This document shows positions 1 to 8,008 of a stretch of DNA of 19,677 bases, piece by piece. Under the pieces are notes generated by a model. That model had not been told where the DNA came from. It was given only the letters and a program-made list of their open reading frames with translations, and did not search any database. The DNA lies in the NCBI GenBank assembly GCA_036660495.1, contig JAVXAN010000017.1, forward strand, positions 1-19,677, written 5' to 3'. Both the position numbers and the translations under genes were made by a program. Every line of letters begins with the position of its first letter. Position 1 is the first letter of the stretch. This DNA comes from JAVXAN01 sp036660495 (lineage in GTDB: Bacteria; Bacillota_I; Bacilli_A; RF39; UBA660).

Positions 1-30
1 TATTAGTCAACTATAATAAAAATTTATAAT

Positions 31-51
31 AGAAAAAGAGGTTTTACCTCT
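31..51 (-). terminator. Rho-independent terminator after spoIVB
   Basis: Read on the minus strand, a 6-bp stem AGAGGT/ACCTCT (37-42 with 46-51) and a 3-nt loop are followed by a T-rich run (31-36). The hairpin overlaps the TAG stop of spoIVB. Bases 1-30 beyond it show nothing I can assign. Confidence 0.75.
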
Positions 52-1039
52 AGTTTTCTGCTTCTTCAAGCATTGTTGTTATAAGTATTCCATATCCTCT
101 AGTTGGATTGTTTACTACTACATTAGTTACTGCCCCTATTATATTATCATTTTGAATAATTGGTGACCCACTCATTCCCTGGACAATACCACCACTTTTT
201 CCGATTAAATCTTTATCGGTAACTTCAAATAAGATGTTTTTGTTATCATTCTTATCATTGTTTACCTTTATAATGTTGATTTTATAGCTCATTTTAACGT
301 TATTTGATAATACGGTTATAATTTCTGCTTCTCCTAAGTCAATTGCTTCAAAAGGAGATACTTTATAAAGTTTATTAGTATTAAACTCTTTAGTATAATC
401 TCCAAAAATTCCTGCTTTAGTATTTTCTTTTACGTTACCATACACACTATTTGAGTCGGTTGTAGCATTTTTTGAACCAGGATCTCCTCTAGTACTTTTA
501 TCAATACTTGTTACAACTGAATTATAGATTTTACCATCTTTAACATCAATCATTACCCCAGTATTTGATTCAATAACTTCATGGCCTAAAGCTCCATATA
601 ACTTGGTTTTTGGATCTATAAAGGTAAGTGTTCCAATACCTGATACTGAGTCTTTAACATAAAGCCCAGTTTTAATTATTCCAGCATCGTTAGCTAAATT
701 TAAAGTTGTGATTTTTTCTTCTTTATTTCTTACATAAATCAGCTTTAAACTCTTTTGATTACTATTTTTAATTACGCTTACTAGGTCTTCTAGAGTATTG
801 ATTGTTTTATCATCGGCTTTAACAATAATGTCACCTTTTTCTAAATTACAGTCTTTTCCTGGATAAGAATTATTTACTTTATAAAAACCTGCAATTAGAA
901 TCCCTTTACCGTTTAGTCTTATACCAATGTTTTCACCACCAGCAATAATATAGTCTGAATAGGCAAATATGTTTAGTGGCATAATAAACGTAGTAATTAG
1001 TGTAATTACTAAGAATTTTTTAAATTTTTTTAAAAACAT
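50..1039 (-). CDS. spoIVB: SpoIVB-type S55 serine peptidase with PDZ domain
   Basis: Sporulation signalling protease. In Bacillus subtilis SpoIVB is secreted from the forespore into the intermembrane space and triggers SpoIVFB-dependent pro-sigma-K processing. Seen here (329 aa): a signal-anchor at residues 9-26; the hallmark IIAGGENIGI at 31-40 opening a PDZ domain to about 115; then the S55 peptidase domain. GALGHE supplies His153, GMSGSP supplies Ser290, and Asp275 lies 15 residues before the serine, the same spacing as the B. subtilis Asp363/Ser378 pair, so the triad looks intact. The protein is shorter than the B. subtilis one (426 aa), mainly before the PDZ domain. ATG start with AAAGGAG upstream. 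It is separated from the preceding operon by a terminator, so it probably has its own promoter. In B. subtilis spoIVB also lies downstream of nusB-xseA-xseB, so the neighbourhood agrees. Confidence 0.93.
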   Translation of the reverse strand: MFLKKFKKFLVITLITTFIMPLNIFAYSDYIIAGGENIGIRLNGKGILIAGFYKVNNSYPGKDCNLEKGDIIVKADDKTINTLEDLVSVIKNSNQKSLKLIYVRNKEEKITTLNLANDAGIIKTGLYVKDSVSGIGTLTFIDPKTKLYGALGHEVIESNTGVMIDVKDGKIYNSVVTSIDKSTRGDPGSKNATTDSNSVYGNVKENTKAGIFGDYTKEFNTNKLYKVSPFEAIDLGEAEIITVLSNNVKMSYKINIIKVNNDKNDNKNILFEVTDKDLIGKSGGIVQGMSGSPIIQNDNIIGAVTNVVVNNPTRGYGILITTMLEEAEN

Positions 1040-1052
1040 TTTTATGCTCCTT

Positions 1053-1068
1053 TGTAATTCGAATTACA
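1053..1068. promoter_or_regulatory. 16-bp perfect palindrome just upstream of the spoIVB RBS
   Basis: TGTAATTC followed directly by GAATTACA forms a perfect 8+8 palindrome abutting the AAAGGAG ribosome binding site of spoIVB. It could be an operator or a small leader hairpin. At this base composition about one such palindrome is expected by chance per window, so only its position makes it suggestive. Confidence 0.25.
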
Positions 1069-1120
1069 TTAATATTATGTGATAAAAAATAATTTTAATT
1101 ATGATAAAAATTTACCAATT

Positions 1121-1147
1121 AAAAAGAATTAGTAAAATTACTAATTC
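1121..1147 (-). terminator. Rho-independent terminator after the mutS-nusB-xseAB operon
   Basis: On the minus strand, arms GAATTAGTAA and TTACTAATTC (1138-1147 with 1126-1135) form a stem of up to 10 bp, followed by TTTTT (1121-1125). The hairpin includes the TAG stop codon of the nucleotidyltransferase gene. It separates that operon from spoIVB. Confidence 0.8.
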
Positions 1148-2043
1148 CATAAGTTATTAGGATATTCTCCATTATTTACCATTTTTAAAATAGCGTTTAC
1201 TAAATCTTTTTTATCTTCTTTATAAGTAACACCATGCCACTTAGAATCAGTGTTAAGTACTTTTACTAAAACATTGTTATTATTAATTTGATTAAACACA
1301 CTTTCTGGTAATAAAAACTCACAGTTGTCTAAATTATCTTTGTTTTTATCAAAAAACGTTTTCATTTCATCTTCAAGCAAATTAAAAATACTTGGAGTAA
1401 AACCAAAAAAGTTCATTGAAACAAGTTCTGTTTTAGAAATTTCAAAAACGTTTTTGCTATTTTCAAGTTCTGTTGCAATTAATTTATTATCGATACTTTC
1501 AATTTTAGATTCAATTAATTTAATTAAAAAACCATTTTTATCTTTTTTACATATTCCTCTTTTAACTGAACCATTTTCAGTTAAAGTATTTCCAGCTTCA
1601 TAACCAATTACAGCATATTCACCTGCTTTTTTTTCTGATGAATAAAAATTTTTAATTTTTAAAAATGGGTCTAAACCATAAAAGTCATCAGAGTTAATTA
1701 CTACAAAAGGATCATCCACTTCGTCTTTAGCAGATAAAATAGCATGTGACGTTCCCCATGGCTTTATCCTTGTTTTTGGTATGATGACACCAACAGGAAC
1801 GTTATTAATGTCTTGAAAAACGTATTTTACTTCTATTTTAGATTCAATTCTTTTACCAATTGTATTTCTAAAAACCTCAAAGTTTTCTTTTTTTATAATA
1901 AAAACAACTTTTTTAAAACCCGCTCTTATTGCATCATATATTGAATAATCAATAATAAACTCTCCATTTGGTCCTACTGGTTCAATTTGTTTTAGCCCAC
2001 CAAACCTACTGCCCATTCCAGCAGCCATAATAACTAATGTCAT
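1141..2043 (-). CDS. Sugar-phosphate nucleotidyltransferase family protein
   Basis: Predicted nucleotidyltransferase (300 aa) that would couple an NTP to a sugar phosphate or related phosphorylated substrate, in the cytoplasm. Seen here: the N-terminal nucleotide-binding signature MAAGMGSRFGGLKQ at residues 6-19, then PWGTSHA and the metal-binding NSDDFYG at roughly 117-123, the layout of the GalU/RmlA-like Rossmann-type NTP_transferase fold. It is not close enough to GalU or RmlA to name a substrate, so no symbol is given. ATG start with GGAGAA upstream, 9 nt after the xseB stop, so it is the last gene of the operon and ends in a terminator. In B. subtilis the gene after xseB is ispA; here this unrelated enzyme takes that place. 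Function within envelope or glycan precursor synthesis is inference. Confidence 0.8.
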   Translation of the reverse strand: MTLVIMAAGMGSRFGGLKQIEPVGPNGEFIIDYSIYDAIRAGFKKVVFIIKKENFEVFRNTIGKRIESKIEVKYVFQDINNVPVGVIIPKTRIKPWGTSHAILSAKDEVDDPFVVINSDDFYGLDPFLKIKNFYSSEKKAGEYAVIGYEAGNTLTENGSVKRGICKKDKNGFLIKLIESKIESIDNKLIATELENSKNVFEISKTELVSMNFFGFTPSIFNLLEDEMKTFFDKNKDNLDNCEFLLPESVFNQINNNNVLVKVLNTDSKWHGVTYKEDKKDLVNAILKMVNNGEYPNNLWN

Positions 2044-2052
2044 AAATTTCTC

Positions 2053-2271
2053 CTATTCTACATCAAAATTTTCTAAAGTGCCATTCTCAGTTAAAATTTT
2101 ATTCACCTTTTCTTTAGCACTGTTTAGCTTGTTAGAACACTCTTTAGCAAGTTCCATTGCTTTTGTATACTCTTTTATTGCAGTATCTAAATCAACTTCT
2201 CCAGATTCTAAAGATGAAACTATTTTTTCTAATTCGTTTAAATTATCTTCAAACTTGGCTTTTTTATCCAT
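2053..2271 (-). CDS. xseB: Exodeoxyribonuclease VII small subunit
   Basis: Small subunit of exonuclease VII, which coats the large subunit and supports processive cutting of single-stranded DNA from both ends. The 72-aa length is typical. The conserved pattern FEDNLNELEKIVSSLESGE (residues 7-25) is followed by a helical segment, as expected for the family's two-helix hairpin. The ATG lies inside the end of xseA (8-nt overlap) with a GGAGGT site in the xseA 3' end, so translation of the two subunits is probably coupled. Stop TAG. Confidence 0.95.
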   Translation of the reverse strand: MDKKAKFEDNLNELEKIVSSLESGEVDLDTAIKEYTKAMELAKECSNKLNSAKEKVNKILTENGTLENFDVE

Positions 2272-3535
2272 TATTTACCTCCATAATTTTTGCTTTAAAA
2301 CTTCCTTTTTCTAAATCAACCTTAACTTCGTCATTTTCTTTAATTTTCTTAATGTTAGAAATAGTTATACCATCTTTTTTAACAATTGCATATCCCCTTT
2401 TTAGAGCACTTAAGGGATTTAAAATAGTTAGTTTTTCTATTAACACGTTAAATTTATGTTCTTTTTTATTATACAACAAATCTGGGCTTTTAAAAACATA
2501 ACTATTTTTTAAAACATCTAACTTTGAATTTGACGTATAAATAATACTATTTATTGAAGTATTTACTTTATCAATAACATTATCTAGTTTTTGTTCTTTT
2601 ATTTCGTATATACTAAGCGGATTTTTTAAAATATAGCTTTCTTTTAATTTTTTTAACTTTAGCTTATTTTGATTAATTATATTCATTATAACGTTGTACA
2701 TTCTAGTTTTATTATTCAAAATATCGGAAACTAAATTTTCAAGAACAGGAACTGCTCTTTCAGCAGCAGCTGTTGGCGTTTCCGCTCTTAAATCTGCTAC
2801 AAAATCACTAATTGTCCAATCAACTTCATGACCAACAGCGCTAATGATTGGCGTTTTAGCATTATATATAGCTCTTGCAACTACTTCTTCATTAAATGGC
2901 CATAAATCTTCAATTGATCCGCCACCACGACCTAATATAATTACGTCTAGGTTATATGAATCGGCTATTTGAATGTTTTTAACAATGTCATTCTTAGCAG
3001 CTTCACCTTGAACAAGAGAAGGAAAAAGAATGGTATTACATATTGGAAAACGTCTTTTAATAGTAGAATGAATGTCTTTTATAGCAGCTCCAGTTGACGC
3101 TGTAATTATCCCTAGTTTTAACGGTACTTTAGGTATTACTTGTTTATGACTTTTATCAAATAATCCTTCATCTGATAACTTCTTTTTTAGCTGTTCAAAA
3201 GCTATGTGTAAGTTTCCTAATCCGTCTTCCATTAAGTCTTCTACGTATATTTGATAATTACCAGTTGCTTCAAAAACGCTAATTTTACCTTTTACAAGAA
3301 TTTTCATTCCATCTTCAATTTTAAACTTAACTTTTTTTGCATTATAATTAAACATAATTGCGTTCATTCTAGATGCTTCATCTTTTATTGTAAAGTATAA
3401 ATGCCCTCTTGTATGCTCTTTAAAATTAGATATTTCACCTTTTAAAAATACTTCTTGTAAATTATTATCATTATCAATTTTATACTTTATGTACCTTGTT
3501 AAAGCAGTAACACTTAAGTACTTGTCATTATTCAT
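2264..3535 (-). CDS. xseA: Exodeoxyribonuclease VII large subunit
   Basis: Catalytic subunit of exonuclease VII (423 aa), acting on single-stranded DNA in repair and recombination. Seen here: an N-terminal OB-fold of about 100 residues including RGHLYFTIKD; a catalytic domain with GIITASTGAA and the strongly conserved GRGGGSIEDLWPFNEE and SAVGHEVDWTISDFVADLRA stretches; then a long lysine/asparagine-rich helical region expected to bind XseB; and a C-terminal segment containing LKRGYAIV. Length is normal for the family. The start ATG follows GGGAGG, which overlaps the nusB TAG stop (9-nt gap). In B. subtilis folD sits between nusB and xseA; it is absent here. Confidence 0.97.
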   Translation of the reverse strand: MNNDKYLSVTALTRYIKYKIDNDNNLQEVFLKGEISNFKEHTRGHLYFTIKDEASRMNAIMFNYNAKKVKFKIEDGMKILVKGKISVFEATGNYQIYVEDLMEDGLGNLHIAFEQLKKKLSDEGLFDKSHKQVIPKVPLKLGIITASTGAAIKDIHSTIKRRFPICNTILFPSLVQGEAAKNDIVKNIQIADSYNLDVIILGRGGGSIEDLWPFNEEVVARAIYNAKTPIISAVGHEVDWTISDFVADLRAETPTAAAERAVPVLENLVSDILNNKTRMYNVIMNIINQNKLKLKKLKESYILKNPLSIYEIKEQKLDNVIDKVNTSINSIIYTSNSKLDVLKNSYVFKSPDLLYNKKEHKFNVLIEKLTILNPLSALKRGYAIVKKDGITISNIKKIKENDEVKVDLEKGSFKAKIMEVNNG

Positions 3536-3544
3536 AGTACCTCC

Positions 3545-3937
3545 CTACTTATCGTGGTAAACTTTATCTAAAACTCCATTTATCATGTTTTTAACTTTAT
3601 CATCAGAATATTTTTTTGATAATTCAATTGCTTCGTTTATTGCTACTATTTCAGGAGTATCAGTATATAAAAGTTCATAAATTCCCATTCTAAGAATCGC
3701 CTGATCAGTTAAACCTAATCGGTCTATTGTCCAATCTTTTAAAGCTTTATTAGCTACTTCATCAATTTCTAGCTGTTTATCTAAAACTCCGTTTACAACA
3801 TTTTTAACAAATTCGTTTTCAATTTCTAAATTATCTTTAATTACTTTATCAACATTAAAATTAATCTTACCATTTTTATACATAAAAACTTGGTATAGAA
3901 TTGTCATTATAATTACTCTAGATTCATTTCTATTCAT
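3545..3937 (-). CDS. nusB: Transcription antitermination factor NusB
   Basis: All-helical RNA-binding protein (130 aa) that with NusE (S10) binds boxA RNA and promotes antitermination of rRNA transcription. The sequence begins with the expected helix (ESRVIIMTILYQ), carries the mid-protein DWTIDRLGLTDQAILRMGIYEL (residues about 68-89), and ends with INEAIELSKKYSDDK and a final NGVLDKV, the conserved NusB C-terminal pattern. ATG start preceded by a GGAG-type site. It lies 12 nt after the unrecognised 274-aa gene and 9 nt before xseA, so it belongs to the same operon. Confidence 0.95.
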   Translation of the reverse strand: MNRNESRVIIMTILYQVFMYKNGKINFNVDKVIKDNLEIENEFVKNVVNGVLDKQLEIDEVANKALKDWTIDRLGLTDQAILRMGIYELLYTDTPEIVAINEAIELSKKYSDDKVKNMINGVLDKVYHDK

Positions 3938-3949
3938 ATTTTCTCCTTA

Positions 3950-4774
3950 TTATTCATTTATCTTATTTATGTTTTGATTAGTAACCATTTTACTAAAATA
4001 TTTATATGCATCACTTGTTTTATCAAGTGATGCTTTTATTATTAGCTGATATTTTATAATTAATTTATCTTCATTAAGAAAGTTATCTATTCTTTTTGTT
4101 TTTCTTCTAACGTTTAATTCAAAAATTTGATTTAGAATTTTAATAAGTAAGTTATCACTACCATCATTAATTAAATTATTAATAACCTTATTACTTTGAT
4201 TAAAGAAACACTCTCTAACAATAATTTCTTCAGACGTTTGTTTATAAAGAAAAAATTGTCTCAATAAATGAATTATTAAAGGATAATTAATAAATTCTGT
4301 TTTAAAAGTATGGCTAGTATTAACTGTTTCAGTAACAACCTTTTGATCCATTATTTTAGAATTAGTTACGTCAAAATTATGGATTTTTTCTGCAGCTATT
4401 TCGATAACTGAAGTTATTATTGCTAAGTATTCACTGCTGCTTTCAAATAGTGTTTCCGTTACAGCAGTAAAAAAGGTAAGCTCATATAAAGCCTCATCAT
4501 ATCCTTTTACATCATCATTAATTATTAGTATATCATTTTCAATTTTATAATAATTAAGAAGGTTAATTACTTTTGGTGTTTTAACTATTTTTTTAATTTT
4601 ATAGCAAAATTTATCAACAATTAATTCTAAACTATTAGGAGTTAAATATCCTAAGTTAAGACAAGAAATAAAATACCTTCTTAATAAATTAAATTCTGTT
4701 TCTTCATAGATACACTTATATTTTTCTACTTTACTACTAATTATTGATTTTATTGGAATTTTAACATCCTTCAT
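3950..4774 (-). CDS. Unrecognised 274-aa protein between mutS and nusB
   Basis: I do not recognise this family. The protein has no signal peptide, no clear membrane segment and no cysteine or nucleotide-binding motif. It looks mostly helical, with hydrophobic heptad-like stretches such as NLLRRYFISCLNLGYL (residues about 28-43), a central acidic region with LYELTFFTAVTETLFE (about 91-106), and a basic patch NVRRKTKR near residue 220. ATG start with AAAGGGG upstream, 14 nt after the mutS stop and 12 nt before nusB, so it is surely co-transcribed with both. Base composition matches the neighbours, which argues against recent transfer. B. subtilis has yqhY before nusB; I see no resemblance to its Asp23-type fold. 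I compared it mentally with the sporulation protein YtxC and found no convincing match. Confidence 0.85.
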   Translation of the reverse strand: MKDVKIPIKSIISSKVEKYKCIYEETEFNLLRRYFISCLNLGYLTPNSLELIVDKFCYKIKKIVKTPKVINLLNYYKIENDILIINDDVKGYDEALYELTFFTAVTETLFESSSEYLAIITSVIEIAAEKIHNFDVTNSKIMDQKVVTETVNTSHTFKTEFINYPLIIHLLRQFFLYKQTSEEIIVRECFFNQSNKVINNLINDGSDNLLIKILNQIFELNVRRKTKRIDNFLNEDKLIIKYQLIIKASLDKTSDAYKYFSKMVTNQNINKINE

Positions 4775-4788
4775 AATTTTAGACCCCT

Positions 4789-7338
4789 TTATTCATCTAT
4801 TTCTTTTTTTAATTCATACAGCACGTTTAAAGCTTCTATTGGTGATATTTCAAGTGGGTTTAACGCACCTATTTTCTTTTTTATTATATCATACTTATCT
4901 TTATTTTTATCAGTTTGTGAAAAATTCATCGTAAGCTGACTAACAGGATCTGATTTAAACTTGTTATCTTCATGACTTTTTAAAATAGCCGTAGCTCTTT
5001 TTATTAAACATTCTGGTAATTCAGCTAACTTAGCAACATGAATACCATAACTTTTATCAGCACTACCATCTTTTATTTTATGAAGAAATGTTATGTTTCC
5101 ATTTTCCTCGTGCGTACTTACATGAACGTTTTTTAAATGAACGTTTGTTTTATCAAGGGTTGTTAGCTCATGATAGTGCGTAGAAAACAGTGTTATGGCT
5201 CTAATATTATCATGAACATATTCTATGATTGCTTGGGCTAGACTCATTCCGTCATAGGTTGCTGTTCCTCTTCCTAGTTCATCAAATAAAATTAAACTGT
5301 TTTCCGTAGCGCCTTTTATTGCTCGGTTAGCTTCGATCATTTCAACCATAAAAGTTGATTCACCAGAAACTAAATCATCGCTTGCTCCAATTCTAGTAAA
5401 TATCTTATCAAAAACCGGTAGCAAAGCCTCTTTAGCAGGCACAAAGCATCCTATTTGAGCCATTATCACAATCATTGCCATTTGTCTCATGTACGTTGAC
5501 TTACCAGCCATATTAGGACCAGTAATCAATTCTATTTCATAATCATTATCAAAAATAATATCATTTGAAACAAATTCTGTAGAAAGCACTTTTTCAACAA
5601 CCGGATGTCTACCTTCTATTATTCTTACCTGCTTAGAATCACAAATAACAGGTCTTACATAGTTATTAGATTCAGTTACTACTGCAAAAGACTGCATTAC
5701 ATCTAATAAAGCAATAGATTTAGCATTATTTTGAAGAGTTGGAATAAGTTCTTTAACCTTATTTCTAATATCTATGAACAAAGCATATTCCATGTTTATT
5801 ATTTTTTCTTCAGCACCTAAAATTAAAGCTTCTTTTTCCTTTAATAAAGGAGTAATAAACCTTTCACAATTAGCTAAAGTCTGCTTTCTTTCATATCCAA
5901 ACTCATCTTTAACTAAATGACAACTTCCTTTAGAAACTTCAATATAATATCCAAAAATCCTGTTAAAACCTACCTTCAAGTTTTTTATTCCGGTTTTTTC
6001 TTTTTCCTCATTTTCTAACTTAGCTACAAAATCCTTATTTCCTCTTCTTGATGCTTTTATTTCGTCTAACAGATGATCATATCCTTCTTTGATTAAGTAT
6101 CCTTCTTTTAAACTAACTGGTGGTGTCTGGTAAATACTATCATCAAGCAAATTATATAAATCTTTCAGCTCATCAATTTTTTGGCTAAATCCTAACTGAA
6201 TAATTAATTCTTTAATTCTAGGTAACACCTTAATTGACGCTTTTAATTGTAATAAATCCCTAGCATTAGCAGAACCAAAAGCAATTCTTCCACAAAGACG
6301 TTCCAAATCATATACATCATTTAATAAACTTCTTATTTCGTCCTTTATTAAAAATTCTTCTAAAAGCTTGGAAACCATGTCATACCTATTATTAATTTGG
6401 ACTTTATCTACTAATGGATTTTCTATCATTATTTTTAAAAGCCTTGATCCCATAGCAGTCTTTGTCTTATCAAGCAGCCATAAAAGGGAATAAGTTCGCT
6501 CTTTTAACCTTAAGCTTTCAGTTAATTCTAAGTTTCTTTTAGTGTGAACATCCATTTTTAAATAAGTCTTATAGTCTTTTACAACAACTTTTTGCAAATG
6601 ATCTAAACTTCTTTTTTGCCCTTTATCCAAATAATTAAGTAGCGTGTTTATCGAAGGTATTAACCTAACGTCTACTACCTCATTATATAAATACTTATAC
6701 TTATCTAATTCTTCAGTAACATCTTCATAAGAAATAATAATTCCAAACTGATTTTTAAGCGTGCTTCCTAAATTAACGTTTAGTTTTTGATTTATTACAA
6801 TCTCACTAACATTATTATTAATTATTTCATTGATTATTTTTTCATCATCATGCTCTACTAAAACAGCATAAAACTCTCCTGTAGACAAATCAACATAACT
6901 TAAAGAATAGCAGTGCTTTAGATCATTTAAAGCAGCAATAAAATTATTGCATTTTTCATCAAGCATCTCACCATTCATAACCGTACCCTTAGATACTACT
7001 TGAACAACTTGTCTTTCTACAATACCTTTAGCATCCTTAGGATCCTGCATTTGTTCACATATAGCTACTTTATAACCTTTTTCAATTAGTTTATCAAGAT
7101 AAATATTAACCGCATGATAAGGAATTCCACACATTGGGATTTTCTCATCTAAGCCAGCGTTTTTACCAGTTAACGTAAGTTCTAAATCCCTAGATACCCT
7201 TATGGCATCCTCAAAAAACATTTCATAAAAATCACCTAATCTAAAGAAAAGAATAACATCCTCATATTCATCTTTAATTTCCATATATTGTTTCATCATT
7301 GGACTTATTTTACTTTTATCTACTTCATTACGTTTCAT
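4789..7338 (-). CDS. mutS: DNA mismatch repair protein MutS
   Basis: Mismatch recognition ATPase (849 aa, full length). Seen here: the N-terminal mismatch-contact motif GDFYEM with Phe37 and Glu39; connector, lever and clamp regions; then the ATPase domain with Walker A GPNMAGKST at 607-615, Walker B LILFDELGRGT with Asp686/Glu687, and FSTHYHEL. The C-terminal tail is helical and ends in LNVLYELKKEI. ATG start with AAGGTGAT upstream. A terminator for the preceding gene and an AT-rich stretch with a TATAAT hexamer (7357-7362, minus) lie just upstream; a good -35 is not visible. It is the first gene of a six-gene operon. mutL, commonly next to mutS in Bacillota, is not here. Confidence 0.98.
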   Translation of the reverse strand: MKRNEVDKSKISPMMKQYMEIKDEYEDVILFFRLGDFYEMFFEDAIRVSRDLELTLTGKNAGLDEKIPMCGIPYHAVNIYLDKLIEKGYKVAICEQMQDPKDAKGIVERQVVQVVSKGTVMNGEMLDEKCNNFIAALNDLKHCYSLSYVDLSTGEFYAVLVEHDDEKIINEIINNNVSEIVINQKLNVNLGSTLKNQFGIIISYEDVTEELDKYKYLYNEVVDVRLIPSINTLLNYLDKGQKRSLDHLQKVVVKDYKTYLKMDVHTKRNLELTESLRLKERTYSLLWLLDKTKTAMGSRLLKIMIENPLVDKVQINNRYDMVSKLLEEFLIKDEIRSLLNDVYDLERLCGRIAFGSANARDLLQLKASIKVLPRIKELIIQLGFSQKIDELKDLYNLLDDSIYQTPPVSLKEGYLIKEGYDHLLDEIKASRRGNKDFVAKLENEEKEKTGIKNLKVGFNRIFGYYIEVSKGSCHLVKDEFGYERKQTLANCERFITPLLKEKEALILGAEEKIINMEYALFIDIRNKVKELIPTLQNNAKSIALLDVMQSFAVVTESNNYVRPVICDSKQVRIIEGRHPVVEKVLSTEFVSNDIIFDNDYEIELITGPNMAGKSTYMRQMAMIVIMAQIGCFVPAKEALLPVFDKIFTRIGASDDLVSGESTFMVEMIEANRAIKGATENSLILFDELGRGTATYDGMSLAQAIIEYVHDNIRAITLFSTHYHELTTLDKTNVHLKNVHVSTHEENGNITFLHKIKDGSADKSYGIHVAKLAELPECLIKRATAILKSHEDNKFKSDPVSQLTMNFSQTDKNKDKYDIIKKKIGALNPLEISPIEALNVLYELKKEIDE

Positions 7339-7374
7339 TTAAATCACCTTGTGTTTATTATATAATAAATAACG

Positions 7375-7397
7375 AAAAAAAGCCATAAAAGGCTCTT
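7375..7397 (-). terminator. Rho-independent terminator upstream of mutS
   Basis: On the minus strand AGCC/GGCT (7391-7394 with 7381-7384), extended by a wobble and A-T pairs, closes a 6-nt loop and runs into seven T residues (7375-7381). It ends the 184-aa gene, overlapping its TAA stop, and insulates it from mutS only 58 bases away. Confidence 0.75.
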
Positions 7398-7950
7398 ATC
7401 TTTTAATTCGTTTTTTAATAATAGTAGGATTAGTTTGAGATTTTTTAGCAATTGTTAAAATGTTTGGTATTTCTTCTATCGTTTCAATCATAAACTGCTT
7501 TAAAATTGGGCTAACTTCACTATCGTTAGCAACATAACAAATGTTTTTAAAACTATTTTTGTATGGCTCTATGTATAAAGTATTATTAATAATAGTATAC
7601 GAGTATTTAGGTAAATCAAGTGATAAATTCATTCCATCATCAAACAACAATACGTACTTTTTATTTTGTTCAATTCCTTTCATCACTTCATACACCCCAT
7701 TAGACTTACTAAAAGTATAAATAATATCCTGATTATTATTAAGTGTTTCCAAATCAATTACTTCTATTCCTTCTACTATACCATTTTCCTTCATATAACT
7801 TTTCATGTTTTTTGGAGCAATAAGTGGTAAGTAAAATAAGGCGAATTTTTTATCATCATCCAAAAATTTAATAAACGTTTTAGGACCATTAATCTTTTTA
7901 TTTATAGACATTTCCTTTAATATAATCAGTTTTTTTGATTCTTCAATCAT
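7396..7950 (-). CDS. Unrecognised 184-aa protein
   Basis: I do not recognise this family. It looks like a soluble alpha/beta protein: alternating hydrophobic strands (KKFALFYLPLIA near residue 35, KKYVLLFDDGM near 94, YSYTIINNTLYIEP near 114) and a C-terminal helix region, ending in a strongly basic tail KKRIKR. It has two cysteines at most and no visible catalytic motif. ATG start with AGGAGG upstream. It is a single-gene unit with its own terminator and is divergent from the YlbJ-like gene across only 58 bases, so the two may share a control region. The basic tail could bind nucleic acid or the membrane face; that is a guess. Confidence 0.75.
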   Translation of the reverse strand: MIEESKKLIILKEMSINKKINGPKTFIKFLDDDKKFALFYLPLIAPKNMKSYMKENGIVEGIEVIDLETLNNNQDIIYTFSKSNGVYEVMKGIEQNKKYVLLFDDGMNLSLDLPKYSYTIINNTLYIEPYKNSFKNICYVANDSEVSPILKQFMIETIEEIPNILTIAKKSQTNPTIIKKRIKR

Positions 7951-8008
7951 AAGTTTTCCTCCTATAAAATATGTTATATAAATAGTTTATTAGATATAAG
8001 GAGGAAAA

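Noticed and set aside
1073..1103. CATAATA upstream of spoIVB as a sigma-G/F-type -10
   Set aside because: The heptamer fits, but the best -35-like TCATA is 20 bases away rather than about 18, and the region is so AT-rich that such matches are common.
1325..1603. Open frame on the plus strand inside the nucleotidyltransferase gene
   Set aside because: It is antisense to a gene with clear family motifs and has no sensible RBS or recognisable protein pattern. The same holds for plus-strand frames at 2078-2314, 2157-2501, 15362-15700 and 18821-19006.
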